Positions 54,381-63,895 of a stretch of 64,000 nucleotides of DNA are shown piece by piece; within the stretch, counting starts at the first letter, position 1, and each line of letters starts with the position of its first letter. Origin of the DNA: Pseudogracilibacillus sp. (GTDB taxonomy: Bacteria; Bacillota; Bacilli; Bacillales; Amphibacillaceae); NCBI GenBank assembly GCA_026169815.1, contig JAPFDT010000048.1, positions 21,143-85,142 of the forward strand, read 5' to 3'. A program made the position numbers and the translations under genes. The notes below the pieces were generated by a model, which had not been told where the DNA came from, ran no database searches, and was given only the letters and a program-made list of their open reading frames with translations.

Positions 54381-56033
54381 ATGTTTAAACATTATACCAT
54401 GAATCAAGTCGTTTTGCCTTTAGATTTAGAAATTAAATTAGATCATCGTGATATTGCCTATGCTGTTCATGATTTGGTAGAAAGTATTCCTGAAGAAGCT
54501 TTTGATAGCTTCGTACGACAAACAGGTTGTCCAGCTTATCATCCACGTATGATGATGAAAATTATATTATGTGCTTACACGCAATCTGTATTTTCAGGAC
54601 GTAAAATTGAAGCACTACTCAAGGATAGTGTGCGCATGATGTGGTTAGCTCAAGGATATGAGCCAAGCTATCGATCCATTAACCGTTTCCGTAGTAATGA
54701 ACATACGAAGGAACTATTACGTCAATGTTTCGTACAATTTCGATGTAAACTAATCGAAACCAAACAGATAGATGCGGAAGCTATTTTTATAGATGGCACT
54801 AAAATAGAAGCAAACGCAAATAAGTTCACATTTGTATGGAGAAAGTCTATAGAAAGATATAGCTCCAATCTGATTGAAAAGTCCAATCAGATGTATGATG
54901 AATTAATGGAAAAGGAAATTATTCCAGCTATTGAACGAGAATGTCCTGATGAATTAACTATCAATGAACTAGAAACGATTGTTGAAAAGTTAGATGAAAA
55001 GATTGAAGCTTACTCTAAAGAAATAGAAGTGTCAGAGGTGGCAAGGCGTAAAGTGTTACGTTCAGAGCGTAAAGCACCTAAGCAATATCGCAAACAGTTC
55101 GCTGACTGGTGTCAACGGAAGCAAAAGTATGCGATAGACATGGAGATATTTGGTCAAAGAAATAGCTACTCTAAAACAGATAACGACGCCACTTTTATGC
55201 GAATGAAAGACGATTACATGAAAAATGGACAATTGAAAGCTGGCTACAACCTTCAGGTAGCCACGGAAGGTCAGTACGCACTCGCTTATGATATTTACCC
55301 TAATCCGACAGATACTCGGACATTGATTCCCTTTTTAGATACGATTGAACAACATTTCTTTTCATTACCTAAGCATATTGTAGCTGATGCCGGTTATGGA
55401 AGTGAACAAAACTATGAGGACATCTTACTTAACCGTCAACGCATCCCGCTCATTACCTATAATCAATATCGAAAAGAAAAGCAGAAGAAGTTTAAGCGTG
55501 ACCGTTTTAACACAGGGAACTGGCCATACGATAAAGAAACTGATAGCTATACGTGTCCAAACGAACAAACCTTACATTATCAATTTGAAGCCACTCGAAC
55601 AGATAAATATGGATTTAAACGAAGATTTAAAGTCTATGAATGTATCAGTTGTGATGATTGTCCTCTCCGCGAATTATGTACAAAAGCGAAACCAGGAAAT
55701 CATCGAAGACTGTATTATAATGAACATTGGGAACATCAAAAAGCATATATAAGAGAACAGCTTTCAGACGAAGAGAGTGGTGAAATTTACGGAAAACGTA
55801 AAATTGATGTTGAACCATTCTTTGGATTTTTGAAGGCTAATTTGGGTTTTTCCCGCATGAGTGTTCGCGGGAAAAGTGAGGTATATAATGAATTAGGATT
55901 TGCGTTAATGGCAGTAAATTTGAGAAAGTACACTGCCATTAACAAGCATCATAACGATTTCCCATCTGAATTAATAAATAAAACGGAAATGTTTATCTTT
56001 TCTTGGATAAACATTTCCGTTTTTAGTATTTGA
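54381..56033 (+). CDS. IS1182-family transposase
   Basis: A 550-residue DDE transposase. N-terminal DUF772-type region (PAYHPRMMMKIILCAYTQSV, YRSINRFRS), DDE residues in AIFIDGTKIEANANK and IVADAGYGSEQN, and a C-terminal block KIDVEPFFGFLKANLGFSRMS. A cysteine-rich segment (CISCDDCPLRELCTKA) near residue 427 may bind zinc. The reading frame is whole, so the enzyme may be active. The last 15 or so residues are read through the right-end hairpin. Confidence 0.9.
   Translation: MFKHYTMNQVVLPLDLEIKLDHRDIAYAVHDLVESIPEEAFDSFVRQTGCPAYHPRMMMKIILCAYTQSVFSGRKIEALLKDSVRMMWLAQGYEPSYRSINRFRSNEHTKELLRQCFVQFRCKLIETKQIDAEAIFIDGTKIEANANKFTFVWRKSIERYSSNLIEKSNQMYDELMEKEIIPAIERECPDELTINELETIVEKLDEKIEAYSKEIEVSEVARRKVLRSERKAPKQYRKQFADWCQRKQKYAIDMEIFGQRNSYSKTDNDATFMRMKDDYMKNGQLKAGYNLQVATEGQYALAYDIYPNPTDTRTLIPFLDTIEQHFFSLPKHIVADAGYGSEQNYEDILLNRQRIPLITYNQYRKEKQKKFKRDRFNTGNWPYDKETDSYTCPNEQTLHYQFEATRTDKYGFKRRFKVYECISCDDCPLRELCTKAKPGNHRRLYYNEHWEHQKAYIREQLSDEESGEIYGKRKIDVEPFFGFLKANLGFSRMSVRGKSEVYNELGFALMAVNLRKYTAINKHHNDFPSELINKTEMFIFSWINISVFSI
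55980..56024. terminator. hairpin at the 3' end of the transposase gene
   Basis: Perfect arms AAAACGGAAATGTTTA / TAAACATTTCCGTTTT, T-rich end on the plus strand, overlapping the last codons of the transposase. It sits at the right end of the IS and would also reduce read-through from accC on the minus strand. Confidence 0.75.
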
Positions 56034-56068
56034 GCCTAGTTATGTCCCAGCCTCCTCTTTTTTATTCA

Positions 56069-57427
56069 TTATTTATTCTCATCCATTATTGGATAGTCAG
56101 TGAGGAAATTCGTATTAAAATCTCCGCCTTTAAATACTTCGTGCTCCATTAGTAAGGAATGGAAAGGAATTGTTGTTTTAACTCCTTCAACAACAAATTC
56201 ATCTAGTGCACGTTTCATTTTATTAACAGCTTCTTCTCTAGTTTTTCCATGGGTAATTAATTTAGCTACCATTGAATCATAAAATGGTGGAATAAAGTAA
56301 CCAGGATATACTGCTGAATCTACTCTAACACCGAGTCCACCTGGAGCTAAATACATATCTACCTTACCAGGAGATGGCATAAAGTCATTAAATGGGTCCT
56401 CTGCGTTAATCCGGCATTCAATTGACCAGCCATCAAACTCTAAATCTTCTTGTGCAAAGGAAACAGGTTCATTGTTCGCAATTCTAATTTGTTCTTGAAT
56501 TAAGTCTACCCCTGTCACCATTTCTGTAACTGGATGTTCTACTTGAATTCGTGTGTTCATTTCCATGAAATAAAATTCATTGTTTTGACGGTTAAATATG
56601 TATTCAATTGTACCTGCTCCAACATAATTAACAGCTTTAGCAGCTTTAACCGACGCATCTCCCATCGCTTTACGAATCTCAGGAGTAATCGCAGGTGAAG
56701 GAGTTTCTTCGATTAGTTTTTGTAATCTTCTTTGAATCGAACAATCTCTTTCTCCTAAATGAACGACATTTCCATGTTCGTCTGCAAGAATTTGAATTTC
56801 TACGTGACGAAAATCTTCAATGAATTTCTCCATATAAATACCAGGGTTACCAAATGCAGCAGCCGCTTCTTTTTGAGTCATTTTAAAACCATTAACTAAC
56901 TCTTCTTCATTACGTGCTACGCGAATCCCTTTACCGCCACCACCAGCTGTTGCTTTAATAATAACAGGATAACCCATGTTATTTGCTAATTCAACAGCAG
57001 CATCTGCGTCTTCTAAAATACCGTCAGAACCTGGAACGATTGGCACTCCAGCTTCTTCCATCGTTTTTCTAGCTACATCTTTAATTCCCATTTTTTGAAT
57101 CGCTTCAGCAGAAGGCCCAACGAACTTCACATTACATTCTTTACAAATGTCTGCAAAGTCGGCATTTTCCGCTAAGAAACCATAACCAGGGTGAATTGCA
57201 TCAGCACCAGTTGAAGTAGCAACTGACATGATGTTCGTTATATTTAAATAGCTTTCTGCCCCAGGTGCTGGTCCAATACAATATGCTTCGTCTGCTAATT
57301 GAACATGTAATGCCTCTCTATCAGCTTCAGAATATACTGCTACCGTATTAATACCAAGCTCTTTACATGCTCGAATAATTCGTACAGCAATTTCTCCTCT
57401 GTTAGCGATTAATAACTTTTTAATCAA
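56069..57427 (-). CDS. accC: acetyl-CoA carboxylase biotin carboxylase subunit
   Basis: A 452-residue ATP-grasp enzyme that carboxylates biotin on Acc[15 protein letters not shown] (ATP loop), [12 protein letters not shown] and the catalytic [14 protein letters not shown] are intact. Part of accB-accC; downstream yqhY, normally next, is replaced by the IS. It is the only biotin carboxylase in this window and might also serve the carrier protein at 8483. Confidence 0.96.
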   Translation of the reverse strand: MIKKLLIANRGEIAVRIIRACKELGINTVAVYSEADREALHVQLADEAYCIGPAPGAESYLNITNIMSVATSTGADAIHPGYGFLAENADFADICKECNVKFVGPSAEAIQKMGIKDVARKTMEEAGVPIVPGSDGILEDADAAVELANNMGYPVIIKATAGGGGKGIRVARNEEELVNGFKMTQKEAAAAFGNPGIYMEKFIEDFRHVEIQILADEHGNVVHLGERDCSIQRRLQKLIEETPSPAITPEIRKAMGDASVKAAKAVNYVGAGTIEYIFNRQNNEFYFMEMNTRIQVEHPVTEMVTGVDLIQEQIRIANNEPVSFAQEDLEFDGWSIECRINAEDPFNDFMPSPGKVDMYLAPGGLGVRVDSAVYPGYFIPPFYDSMVAKLITHGKTREEAVNKMKRALDEFVVEGVKTTIPFHSLLMEHEVFKGGDFNTNFLTDYPIMDENK

Positions 57428-57443
57428 TGTAATCGCTCCTTAT

Positions 57444-57944
57444 TTACTTTGTTTTAACTTTAAATAACGGTTGTCCATATTCAACTAGTTCACCGTCACC
57501 AACTAATACTTCTACAATTTCACCGTTTGTTTCCGCTTCAATTTCATTGAACAGCTTCATAGCTTCTACAATACAAACGATTGTACTCTCGTTAATTTTC
57601 GTACCTTCTTCAACATATGGATCACTCTCTGGTGAAGGCTTACGATAAAATGTTCCAACCATCGGTGAAACAACTTCTACTAGGCTATCATCGTCTTCTT
57701 CTACTTGTTCTGTCGTTGCTTGTTTTTTAGGGACTTCTTTCGTAACTGGTTCAGCCTTCTCTTGCACGACCGGCGCCTCTGTTACTTGTTGTGGTGTCGT
57801 AACTTCTGTTACTACAGCGTTTGCAACGACCTCAGCTTGTTTCTTTATTTTTATTTTCGATTCATCTTTTTCATAAGAAAACTCACTTATAGAAGACTGA
57901 TCTATAAGACGAATGATTTCTCTTAACTCCTGAATTTTTAACAT
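57444..57944 (-). CDS. accB: acetyl-CoA carboxylase biotin carboxyl carrier protein
   Basis: A 166-residue carrier. N-terminal domain, a Pro/Ala/Thr/Glu linker (about 40-90) and the C-terminal biotinyl domain with EAMKLFNEIEAE. First gene of accBC for malonyl-CoA and fatty acid synthesis. Confidence 0.96.
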   Translation of the reverse strand: MLKIQELREIIRLIDQSSISEFSYEKDESKIKIKKQAEVVANAVVTEVTTPQQVTEAPVVQEKAEPVTKEVPKKQATTEQVEEDDDSLVEVVSPMVGTFYRKPSPESDPYVEEGTKINESTIVCIVEAMKLFNEIEAETNGEIVEVLVGDGELVEYGQPLFKVKTK

Positions 57945-58071
57945 CGTTTAAATCTCCTTTATTAAGAAAATAATTTACATATCTATTCTACCATAAAAAA
58001 ATTATAAATAGTCAATTTAATCTTTGTTGCCTTAAAATATTACTCGTTTGTCTTTATTCGCTAGTCAAAAG

Positions 58072-58100
58072 AAAAACAGCTGCACTGAAAGGCAACTGAA
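58072..58100 (-). terminator. terminator of the spoIIIA operon
   Basis: On the minus strand CAGTTGC-loop-GCAGCTG followed by TTTTTC, about 60 bases past spoIIIAH. The rest of the 218 bases between spoIIIAH and accB is AT-rich and would hold the accB promoter. Confidence 0.65.
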
Positions 58101-58162
58101 TTTTATAGTTTATATATTTAAAAATCTAAATTTACAATTAATTTCTTTTTCACTATTTTATT

Positions 58163-58711
58163 TTAACTTTCTATTGTTTGAAAATTCACATCTACTGTTA
58201 TATCTCCTAATTCATCTTTTACTATTTGCATAATTTCTACTGCTTCATTTTTAGATAGTTGTTCTGTTATAATATGAACACGTACCTTATCTTCTTCTGC
58301 TCGCACTAAGACATCTTCATAAGCTTCGTTCGTTGTTAAAATCGTTTCTTGTAAAATCGTTTCTTTTGAAGCAATTTCCTCCAATGCATCCATCTCATTT
58401 AAAGCTGTATTTATTTCAGTTGCTGTCGTGTCACTTGAAGCTACAATATCTTTCAAACGATCTTTCTTTTCATTTCTTGAATCTTCAATTTCCATACGAA
58501 TCGTAGTAAAAAACTCATTCGCATCAACTTCTTGCATGTCTTCAATCACAACATCTTCCGCATCCTCATCTTGCTGGACCGTTTCTTCAAACGCCTGGTC
58601 ATCTGTATCAATATATGCGATATCCTCTTGATCTGACATCATATAATAAACACTTAAGACAATCATTAAACTTAACATCGTTAATAACCAAACAGTTTGT
58701 TTTTTCAACAT
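58163..58711 (-). CDS. spoIIIAH: stage III sporulation protein AH
   Basis: A 182-residue single-pass membrane protein starting MLKKQTVWLLTMLSLMIVLSVYYMM, like B. subtilis SpoIIIAH, with the extracellular ring-building domain at the C-terminus (about 90-180). In the mother cell it pairs across the membranes with forespore SpoIIQ. ATG at 58711 follows AGGGGAT. Confidence 0.95.
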   Translation of the reverse strand: MLKKQTVWLLTMLSLMIVLSVYYMMSDQEDIAYIDTDDQAFEETVQQDEDAEDVVIEDMQEVDANEFFTTIRMEIEDSRNEKKDRLKDIVASSDTTATEINTALNEMDALEEIASKETILQETILTTNEAYEDVLVRAEEDKVRVHIITEQLSKNEAVEIMQIVKDELGDITVDVNFQTIES

Positions 58712-58725
58712 AATCGTATCCCCTC

Positions 58726-59343
58726 TCATTTTGGTAATACTGAAATTTTATAAGTTGGTACATCTAACACTTTAGACACTGATTCTACAATCCATTTTTT
58801 AATCGTTGCATTACCTGCTCCTTTAGCAATAATAAATACGCCACGGACTGCTGGTTTTTTCGTTTGAACTAATACTGGCACCTCCTGATCTCCTTTTCTT
58901 ACAAACACTACTTTCGTTTCTTTTGTTTCATCTTCTACTTGTCGTTCGCCACCATTCTTGTCCAATTCTTCCGTTGTTTGTGTGCCGACAATTAAATCTT
59001 TTTCATATACTTGAACATCAGTTGAATCAATGTTTACCATAATTTCTACTTCAGAAACACCATTTATGCCATTAAGCATAGCTATTAATGTCTTTTCATA
59101 ATGATTTTCCATTTCAGCGACATCATCGACAAATGAGTCTTTCATATTTTCTTCTTCGTCATTTGCAACAACGTCTAAGTCTTCAGCAACATTTAACGAA
59201 TGATCATCATTTGGTTGTAACACATTACTAATTAAAATAAGCAAAACACCAATTAACGCAATCGTTATAATATATTTCCATTTTTTATCTAATGCTTTTT
59301 CACCGACAAACTTTTGTAAAATATTTTTTAATTTATCAATCAA
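58726..59343 (-). CDS. spoIIIAG: stage III sporulation protein AG
   Basis: A 205-residue membrane protein: one helix near residue 25, acidic linker, and the ring-forming RBM domain containing TKETKVVFVRKGDQEVPVL. TTG at 59343 is the likely start (GGAGGAAGG upstream, overlaps spoIIIAF's stop); the ATG at 59361 has no site. Part of the feeding-tube channel. Confidence 0.92.
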   Translation of the reverse strand: MIDKLKNILQKFVGEKALDKKWKYIITIALIGVLLILISNVLQPNDDHSLNVAEDLDVVANDEEENMKDSFVDDVAEMENHYEKTLIAMLNGINGVSEVEIMVNIDSTDVQVYEKDLIVGTQTTEELDKNGGERQVEDETKETKVVFVRKGDQEVPVLVQTKKPAVRGVFIIAKGAGNATIKKWIVESVSKVLDVPTYKISVLPK

Positions 59344-59963
59344 GTCGCTCCTTCCTCCCATATGTATTCAATTTTTTCTGTTTCTATCCTCCATAATGCT
59401 GCTAAGACTTCTCTTACTTCATTACCTAAAGGTGATTCATCTTGCTTCTCTTCGATGTCATCTTTCCCTATTTCAATAGGTTGTACGATTGCAACACCTC
59501 TTTCTTCTTCAGCAGATGTTAAAGTAACGATTATTTTATTAATATTATCTAACTCTAGTTGCTCTTCTTCATCTGCTAGAAATTGAATGTCACTCACTGT
59601 TATACCTATTGCTTCTTGCTGTAATGCCTTATTTGCTTCAAACATCATTTGAGATTTCACCTCATTCCATATATATGCATCTTGTTGTTGATGTATTTCT
59701 TTTTCTTTTAAATCTATTTGTTTTTCTGATGTAAATAATGCTTCGTCTTGATTAAATATAGCGTGTTCTATTTGTTCAATCGCACTTGGAACATGTGTTG
59801 AAAAAAGAAATAAAATTGGTTTTATTAAAATTAATAATAAAATTAATCCAACTACTATATGTACGTAACGCTTCATCGAATTATTCGGAATAATTAACTC
59901 TAATATTGATCCAATAAAAATAAAAATTATAATTTGAGAAATCCAATCAGATAATATAGCCAA
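59340..59963 (-). CDS. spoIIIAF: stage III sporulation protein AF
   Basis: A 207-residue protein with two N-terminal membrane helices and a cytoplasmic ring-building domain. The start MAILSDWISQ aligned with B. subtilis MSFLTEWLTT points to TTG 59963, with AAGGTGAT upstream, rather than the GTG/ATG at 59969-59972. Confidence 0.92.
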   Translation of the reverse strand: MAILSDWISQIIIFIFIGSILELIIPNNSMKRYVHIVVGLILLLILIKPILFLFSTHVPSAIEQIEHAIFNQDEALFTSEKQIDLKEKEIHQQQDAYIWNEVKSQMMFEANKALQQEAIGITVSDIQFLADEEEQLELDNINKIIVTLTSAEEERGVAIVQPIEIGKDDIEEKQDESPLGNEVREVLAALWRIETEKIEYIWEEGAT

Positions 59964-59973
59964 GTGCATCACC

Positions 59974-61173
59974 TTATCTTAATAAAAATGGAATATTACT
60001 GGCGATAATCATAAAGACAACTGCTAAGAAAAACATAAATGTCGCAGTTATAACACAAGCCAAAACATACATAATATATTTACTAACTACATGTAGACAT
60101 TCAATAATCAGGTTTTTTCCTAATGGTTGTAATAAAGCGGCAGCTACTTTATACATGAAGGCGATAATCATAATTTTTACCGCTGGAAAAACTGCAATAG
60201 ATGTGATAATAATTAATCCTACAATGCCGATTGTATTTTTTAATAATAGTAAAGAAGCAAGCACTGTATCTGCTGCATCCGTAAATGATCCTCCAATAAC
60301 CGGAATAAAGTTCCCTGTAATAAATTTAGTAGTTTTTAAAGCAATTCCGTCTTGAATAGCTGTAGCGGTACCTTGTACAGAAATGACACCTAAGAAAATA
60401 GTAATGAAAACTCCTAATGTACCAATACTTATGCTTTTTAATAACTCTGCTAAATATGTCGCTTGATACTTTTCATTTAAATAACTTATTATTGTTAATA
60501 ATGCCGATAAAAATAATAACGGAAATATAAAACTTGTCATTAGTAGCCCACTAACATGAATAAGAAAAATGATCACTGGATGAAAAAAGGTAACAGACAT
60601 AGCTTGTCCGAATGTAGCTAAGAGACCTAGCATTAATGGTAATAAAGCCATCATAAAATGACTCATCTGCTCTATTGTTTCATGAGCATATGTAAACACA
60701 TCGTGGAAACTTGCAATAGTTACGTACACTAAGACAATAAAAACGATAAAATTTGCTACTTGACTAACGGAACTTTGTTCAAATGCTGTACTAATTGCTT
60801 GTAAAATAATTGAAAATAGCGTCAACATTAACAAAGTGCCCAGTAATTTTGCTTGATTCGTCACTTCATAAAACAAATAATGTACAACCCCTGTTCCAAT
60901 TGAACGAATCGAGAAGGTTCCTTCATCTTTGATTAAATCAGCGATGTTTTTTGTAGGTGTTTCAGAAAAAAAGGTGCCATAATCTTCATTAAATTCATTC
61001 CAAATGTCATTCATTTCATCTAAAGATATACCATCTAACATTTCGTTTTTAAGATCCTCTTCAGTTGAATCTTCTAAGGAGTTATCATCTTTATCATCTG
61101 CGTATATATCAAGTGGATAAATCCAGCAGATGAAACAGACAATGACAATAAATATGTTACTTTTTAGCTTCAT
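59974..61173 (-). CDS. spoIIIAE: stage III sporulation protein AE
   Basis: A 399-residue polytopic membrane protein with an N-terminal signal-like helix, a hydrophilic acidic stretch (about 25-85), then about seven membrane helices. It is a core part of the SpoIIIA-SpoIIQ secretion-like channel that keeps the forespore active. Confidence 0.95.
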   Translation of the reverse strand: MKLKSNIFIVIVCFICWIYPLDIYADDKDDNSLEDSTEEDLKNEMLDGISLDEMNDIWNEFNEDYGTFFSETPTKNIADLIKDEGTFSIRSIGTGVVHYLFYEVTNQAKLLGTLLMLTLFSIILQAISTAFEQSSVSQVANFIVFIVLVYVTIASFHDVFTYAHETIEQMSHFMMALLPLMLGLLATFGQAMSVTFFHPVIIFLIHVSGLLMTSFIFPLLFLSALLTIISYLNEKYQATYLAELLKSISIGTLGVFITIFLGVISVQGTATAIQDGIALKTTKFITGNFIPVIGGSFTDAADTVLASLLLLKNTIGIVGLIIITSIAVFPAVKIMIIAFMYKVAAALLQPLGKNLIIECLHVVSKYIMYVLACVITATFMFFLAVVFMIIASNIPFLLR

Positions 61174-61189
61174 TTATTTCTCCTCAAAT

Positions 61190-61597
61190 CTATGGAAGAT
61201 GATTTGTGTTCGTTGGAATAAATTGAATTACCACATCGATAACAGCTGTAATAATTGGTATTGCCAACAATATGATGAAAATTTTACCTGCTAGTTCTAA
61301 TTTCGATGCTACAGATGCAAGTCCAGCATCTTTCGTTATATTTGCACCAAGTTCAGTAACATAAGCAATACCAATAATTTTTAAAATCGTATGAATATAC
61401 GTAGCATCTATAGAAGCTCTTTCTCCTATTGCTTGTAATAACTGTAAAATGATTTGTATTTGTTTAATAACTACTAAAATGATTAAAGCACTTGTTAGTA
61501 ATAAAATTAGAAATGCAAATGTCGGCTGAATATCTTTTAAAATAATATATAAAAGCGCTGCAACCATACTAACAAGTACGAGTTGAATCATATCCAT
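61190..61597 (-). CDS. spoIIIAD: stage III sporulation protein AD
   Basis: A 135-residue membrane protein with four hydrophobic helices; the segment ILKIIGIAYVTELGANITKDAG and VASKLELAGKIFIILLAIPI match SpoIIIAD. Channel component. Confidence 0.95.
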   Translation of the reverse strand: MDMIQLVLVSMVAALLYIILKDIQPTFAFLILLLTSALIILVVIKQIQIILQLLQAIGERASIDATYIHTILKIIGIAYVTELGANITKDAGLASVASKLELAGKIFIILLAIPIITAVIDVVIQFIPTNTNHLP

Positions 61598-61598
61598 A

Positions 61599-61808
61599 TC
61601 AAAAGCCTTGTAGTAAAAATACCGATTTAATTTGTTGAAATAAATCTGCTAAGTGCTGAATGACAATAACGAGTACAATAATAAAACCAACAAGAGAAAC
61701 GAACTGAGCAATATCCTCTTTACCTACTTGTTTTAATACAGTATGAATCAGCGCTGTAATGATTCCGATACCTGCAATTTGAAATAAAATGGTTGCATCT
61801 ACAAACAT
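61599..61808 (-). CDS. spoIIIAC: stage III sporulation protein AC
   Basis: A 69-residue two-helix membrane protein (ILFQIAGIGIITALIHTVLKQVGKEDIAQF), matching the length of SpoIIIAC (68). Adjacent to spoIIIAD with 1 base between. Confidence 0.95.
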   Translation of the reverse strand: MFVDATILFQIAGIGIITALIHTVLKQVGKEDIAQFVSLVGFIIVLVIVIQHLADLFQQIKSVFLLQGF

Positions 61809-61822
61809 GAGGTTGCTCCTTT

Positions 61823-62338
61823 CTATATCAGTAATAGTACAATTAATATACCTATTAGTACGCCCAGACTCTTAGTCATTTTTTCATATTGTTGGCGTCG
61901 TTCATTTGCTTCTTTAAGTTCATGTTGTAAATGATGGATTGTTAGTACAATATGTTTCTGTTGTTCTGTAAATGTATGTTGGCCAAGATTGCGTCCAAAT
62001 TGTTTTAAAACTTCTAACTCCCTTTGTTTTAGGTCAGAAGATTGTTGTAAATAAGTAATCGCCTCATCCCAAACCGTGATAAAATCAGTGACGATACCTT
62101 CCATATCTTCTGCTAGTTTCTTGTAAAATAAGGAAATTGGAGGATCTGTTTTTTTACTAATGATCTGAAAAGTGTGCTGTAAAGTTAATTGGCTATAACT
62201 CATTTCTGTTTCAAGCAATTGGATAGATTGTATTAATTGTCTTATTTGTATTGTTCTTCGGGAAAGTTGCTTACTTAAATCAAAACCTATCCAACTAGAT
62301 GTAGTTATAAAAAGTAATGCTCCAATAAATTTCATCAT
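61823..62338 (-). CDS. spoIIIAB: stage III sporulation protein AB
   Basis: A 171-residue protein with N- and C-terminal membrane helices and a helical domain similar to type II secretion GspF-like repeats (LLETEMSYSQLTL). Overlaps spoIIIAA by 4 bases. Confidence 0.93.
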   Translation of the reverse strand: MMKFIGALLFITTSSWIGFDLSKQLSRRTIQIRQLIQSIQLLETEMSYSQLTLQHTFQIISKKTDPPISLFYKKLAEDMEGIVTDFITVWDEAITYLQQSSDLKQRELEVLKQFGRNLGQHTFTEQQKHIVLTIHHLQHELKEANERRQQYEKMTKSLGVLIGILIVLLLI

Positions 62339-63258
62339 TTGATAAACCTTTGTGACATAATCTTAGTTCCCGAAACATCTAGCATGTCCGCTTGAATTTC
62401 AGATTCTGTTTTTGATGACAATTCAACTATGTTGGCAAAAACATCATTTTCAAATAACATTCTCATCGAAGGACGTTTAAGTATATTTCTAAGTGAATGA
62501 CCATGAACCGTACAAATAATAGTTACTCCTGATAAAATGGCTTCCATAATCGCTTCAACATCAGCTTTCTTACCTACTTCATCAATTACTAACACTTCTG
62601 GGGACATTGAACGAATCATCATCATCATTCCTGCAGCTTTTGGACAGGCATCCATCACATCTGTACTTCTCCCTACACTATGTTGCGGGGTACCTTCAAT
62701 AGAAGCGGCAATTTCAGAACGTTCATCAACGATCCCTACTCTTTTCGCTCCAAGATATGGATTCCCATCACTTATTAACCTGGCTATATCTCGAATAAGT
62801 GTTGTTTTCCCTGTTTTTGGTGGACCTATAAAAAGTGTATTTTGATATCTTTGTTGTTGGATTAAGTGTGGAATTAATGGTAAGGCAACATCGATAACTT
62901 CTTTTGCAATCCGAATATTAAAAAATGTAATACGTTGTAATTGAACATCACTTTTATTTTTCATAAGAACTTTTCCTGCTAATCCGACTCGATGCCCGCC
63001 TTCTATCGTTATGAAACCTTCTTGTAATTCTTTTTCCATGCGATACAGAGAATGTTCACTTAATTGATTTAGAACATAAATACTGTCTTGTTCTGTCATA
63101 ATTGTATTTTTGAGACGCTCACTTCCAGTTTGAAAGACTAGTTCCACTACTTGATTTACTCGTAAACGAATTTCCTCCAAGTTTGTCCACCTATTACTAG
63201 CTATACGAGCGACATTCGTTTGTATATGTTGAGGTAGAATGTTTAATATCGAGTTCAT
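62335..63258 (-). CDS. spoIIIAA: stage III sporulation protein AA (ATPase)
   Basis: A 307-residue secretion-type AAA+ ATPase. Walker A GPPKTGKTTLIRD (about 143), Walker B VLVIDEVGKKADVEA, and sensor region VTIICTVHG. It powers the channel. First gene of the eight-gene operon. Confidence 0.95.
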   Translation of the reverse strand: MNSILNILPQHIQTNVARIASNRWTNLEEIRLRVNQVVELVFQTGSERLKNTIMTEQDSIYVLNQLSEHSLYRMEKELQEGFITIEGGHRVGLAGKVLMKNKSDVQLQRITFFNIRIAKEVIDVALPLIPHLIQQQRYQNTLFIGPPKTGKTTLIRDIARLISDGNPYLGAKRVGIVDERSEIAASIEGTPQHSVGRSTDVMDACPKAAGMMMMIRSMSPEVLVIDEVGKKADVEAIMEAILSGVTIICTVHGHSLRNILKRPSMRMLFENDVFANIVELSSKTESEIQADMLDVSGTKIMSQRFIK

Positions 63259-63274
63259 TCCATCCTCTCCTTAC

Positions 63275-63302
63275 ATTTATAGTTTCGTTACAAACAATAT
63301 AT
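63275..63302 (-). promoter_or_regulatory. candidate sigma-E promoter of spoIIIA
   Basis: Minus strand ATATATT (63296-63302), 13-base gap, CTATAAAT (63275-63282), close to the KMATATT / CATACAnT sigma-E pattern, and 17 bases before the start. B. subtilis spoIIIA is sigma-E dependent. Matching is partial. Confidence 0.35.
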
Positions 63303-63430
63303 GCAACAACTTACGAGTTATGCTCATTTGAATCTTAACCAAGCAAATGCAGAACAATATACGTTAACTGCGAAGTAACTATACTATGTAAAAGATAATT
63401 AAAGAATGATTGCGTAAAGCTTCGCTGCGC

Positions 63431-63538
63431 AATAACACTACGCTTTCCACGGGCAACACCTCAACTTCCTCAGAAACAAAGTACGTTTCTTCGGGGATTT
63501 TCGGTTGTTGCTTTTCCCGCAGGAGTCTCCGTGTTATT
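63431..63538. repeat. palindromic intergenic repeat, copy 3
   Basis: A 108-bp palindrome bounded by AATAACAC (63431-63438) and GTGTTATT (63531-63538), with CTTTCCACGGG and CCCGCAGGAGTC inside. No ORF. Upstream of spoIIIA. Confidence 0.75.
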
Positions 63539-63732
63539 ACTCCGCTATATTTGATGCATTGAATATTACATATCTTTCATATTAATTTTGTTAGGGATAT
63601 AGAATATTATAAATTTCTTTTTTAGACGTTATAAAACTAAATGTAATATTCTTAATTAAATATTAAAGCAACGAAATACAGTCACTGAAAAAGTGATTTT
63701 AGTAAATAAAACTACAAATAGCAAATACAAAG

Positions 63733-63892
63733 CAGTCCGAATATATGGAGACTCCTGTGGGAAGTAAGAGTTCATCAAGACCCCGCAAGGCGTAAGCCTG
63801 AGGCAGGCAAAGAACGTCACGTCCTGTGACAAAGCCTGCATTTGCACGTCCTGAGCTTCGAGGCTTGATACTCGCCCGCGGAAACATACTAA
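63733..63892. repeat. palindromic intergenic repeat, copy 4
   Basis: A repeat of about 160 bp starting near ATATATGGAGACTCCTGTGGGAA with the core 63819-63868 (two ACGTCCTG boxes, 28 bases apart) shared inverted with copy 2. Frames read through it encode nothing recognisable. Flanking sequence 63539-63732 is AT-rich without genes. Confidence 0.75.
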
Positions 63893-63895
63893 GAT

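Larger units (their letters stand above)
54233..56054 (+). mobile_element. IS1182-family insertion sequence, apparently intact
   Basis: About 1822 bp with terminal inverted repeats GAGGCTGGGACAAAA (54233) and TTATGTCCCAGCCTC (ending 56054), one mismatch between them. It encodes one long transposase frame without interruption. No target duplication is visible. Strong hairpins protect both ends from outside transcription. It is inserted between accC (14 bases away) and nusB, transcribed against them. The same GAGGCTGGGACA ends are common in low-GC Firmicutes. Confidence 0.85.

Noticed and set aside
55387..55752. 121-residue ORF inside the transposase gene (plus strand)
   Set aside because: Out-of-frame shadow without a binding site; IS1182 elements encode a single transposase.
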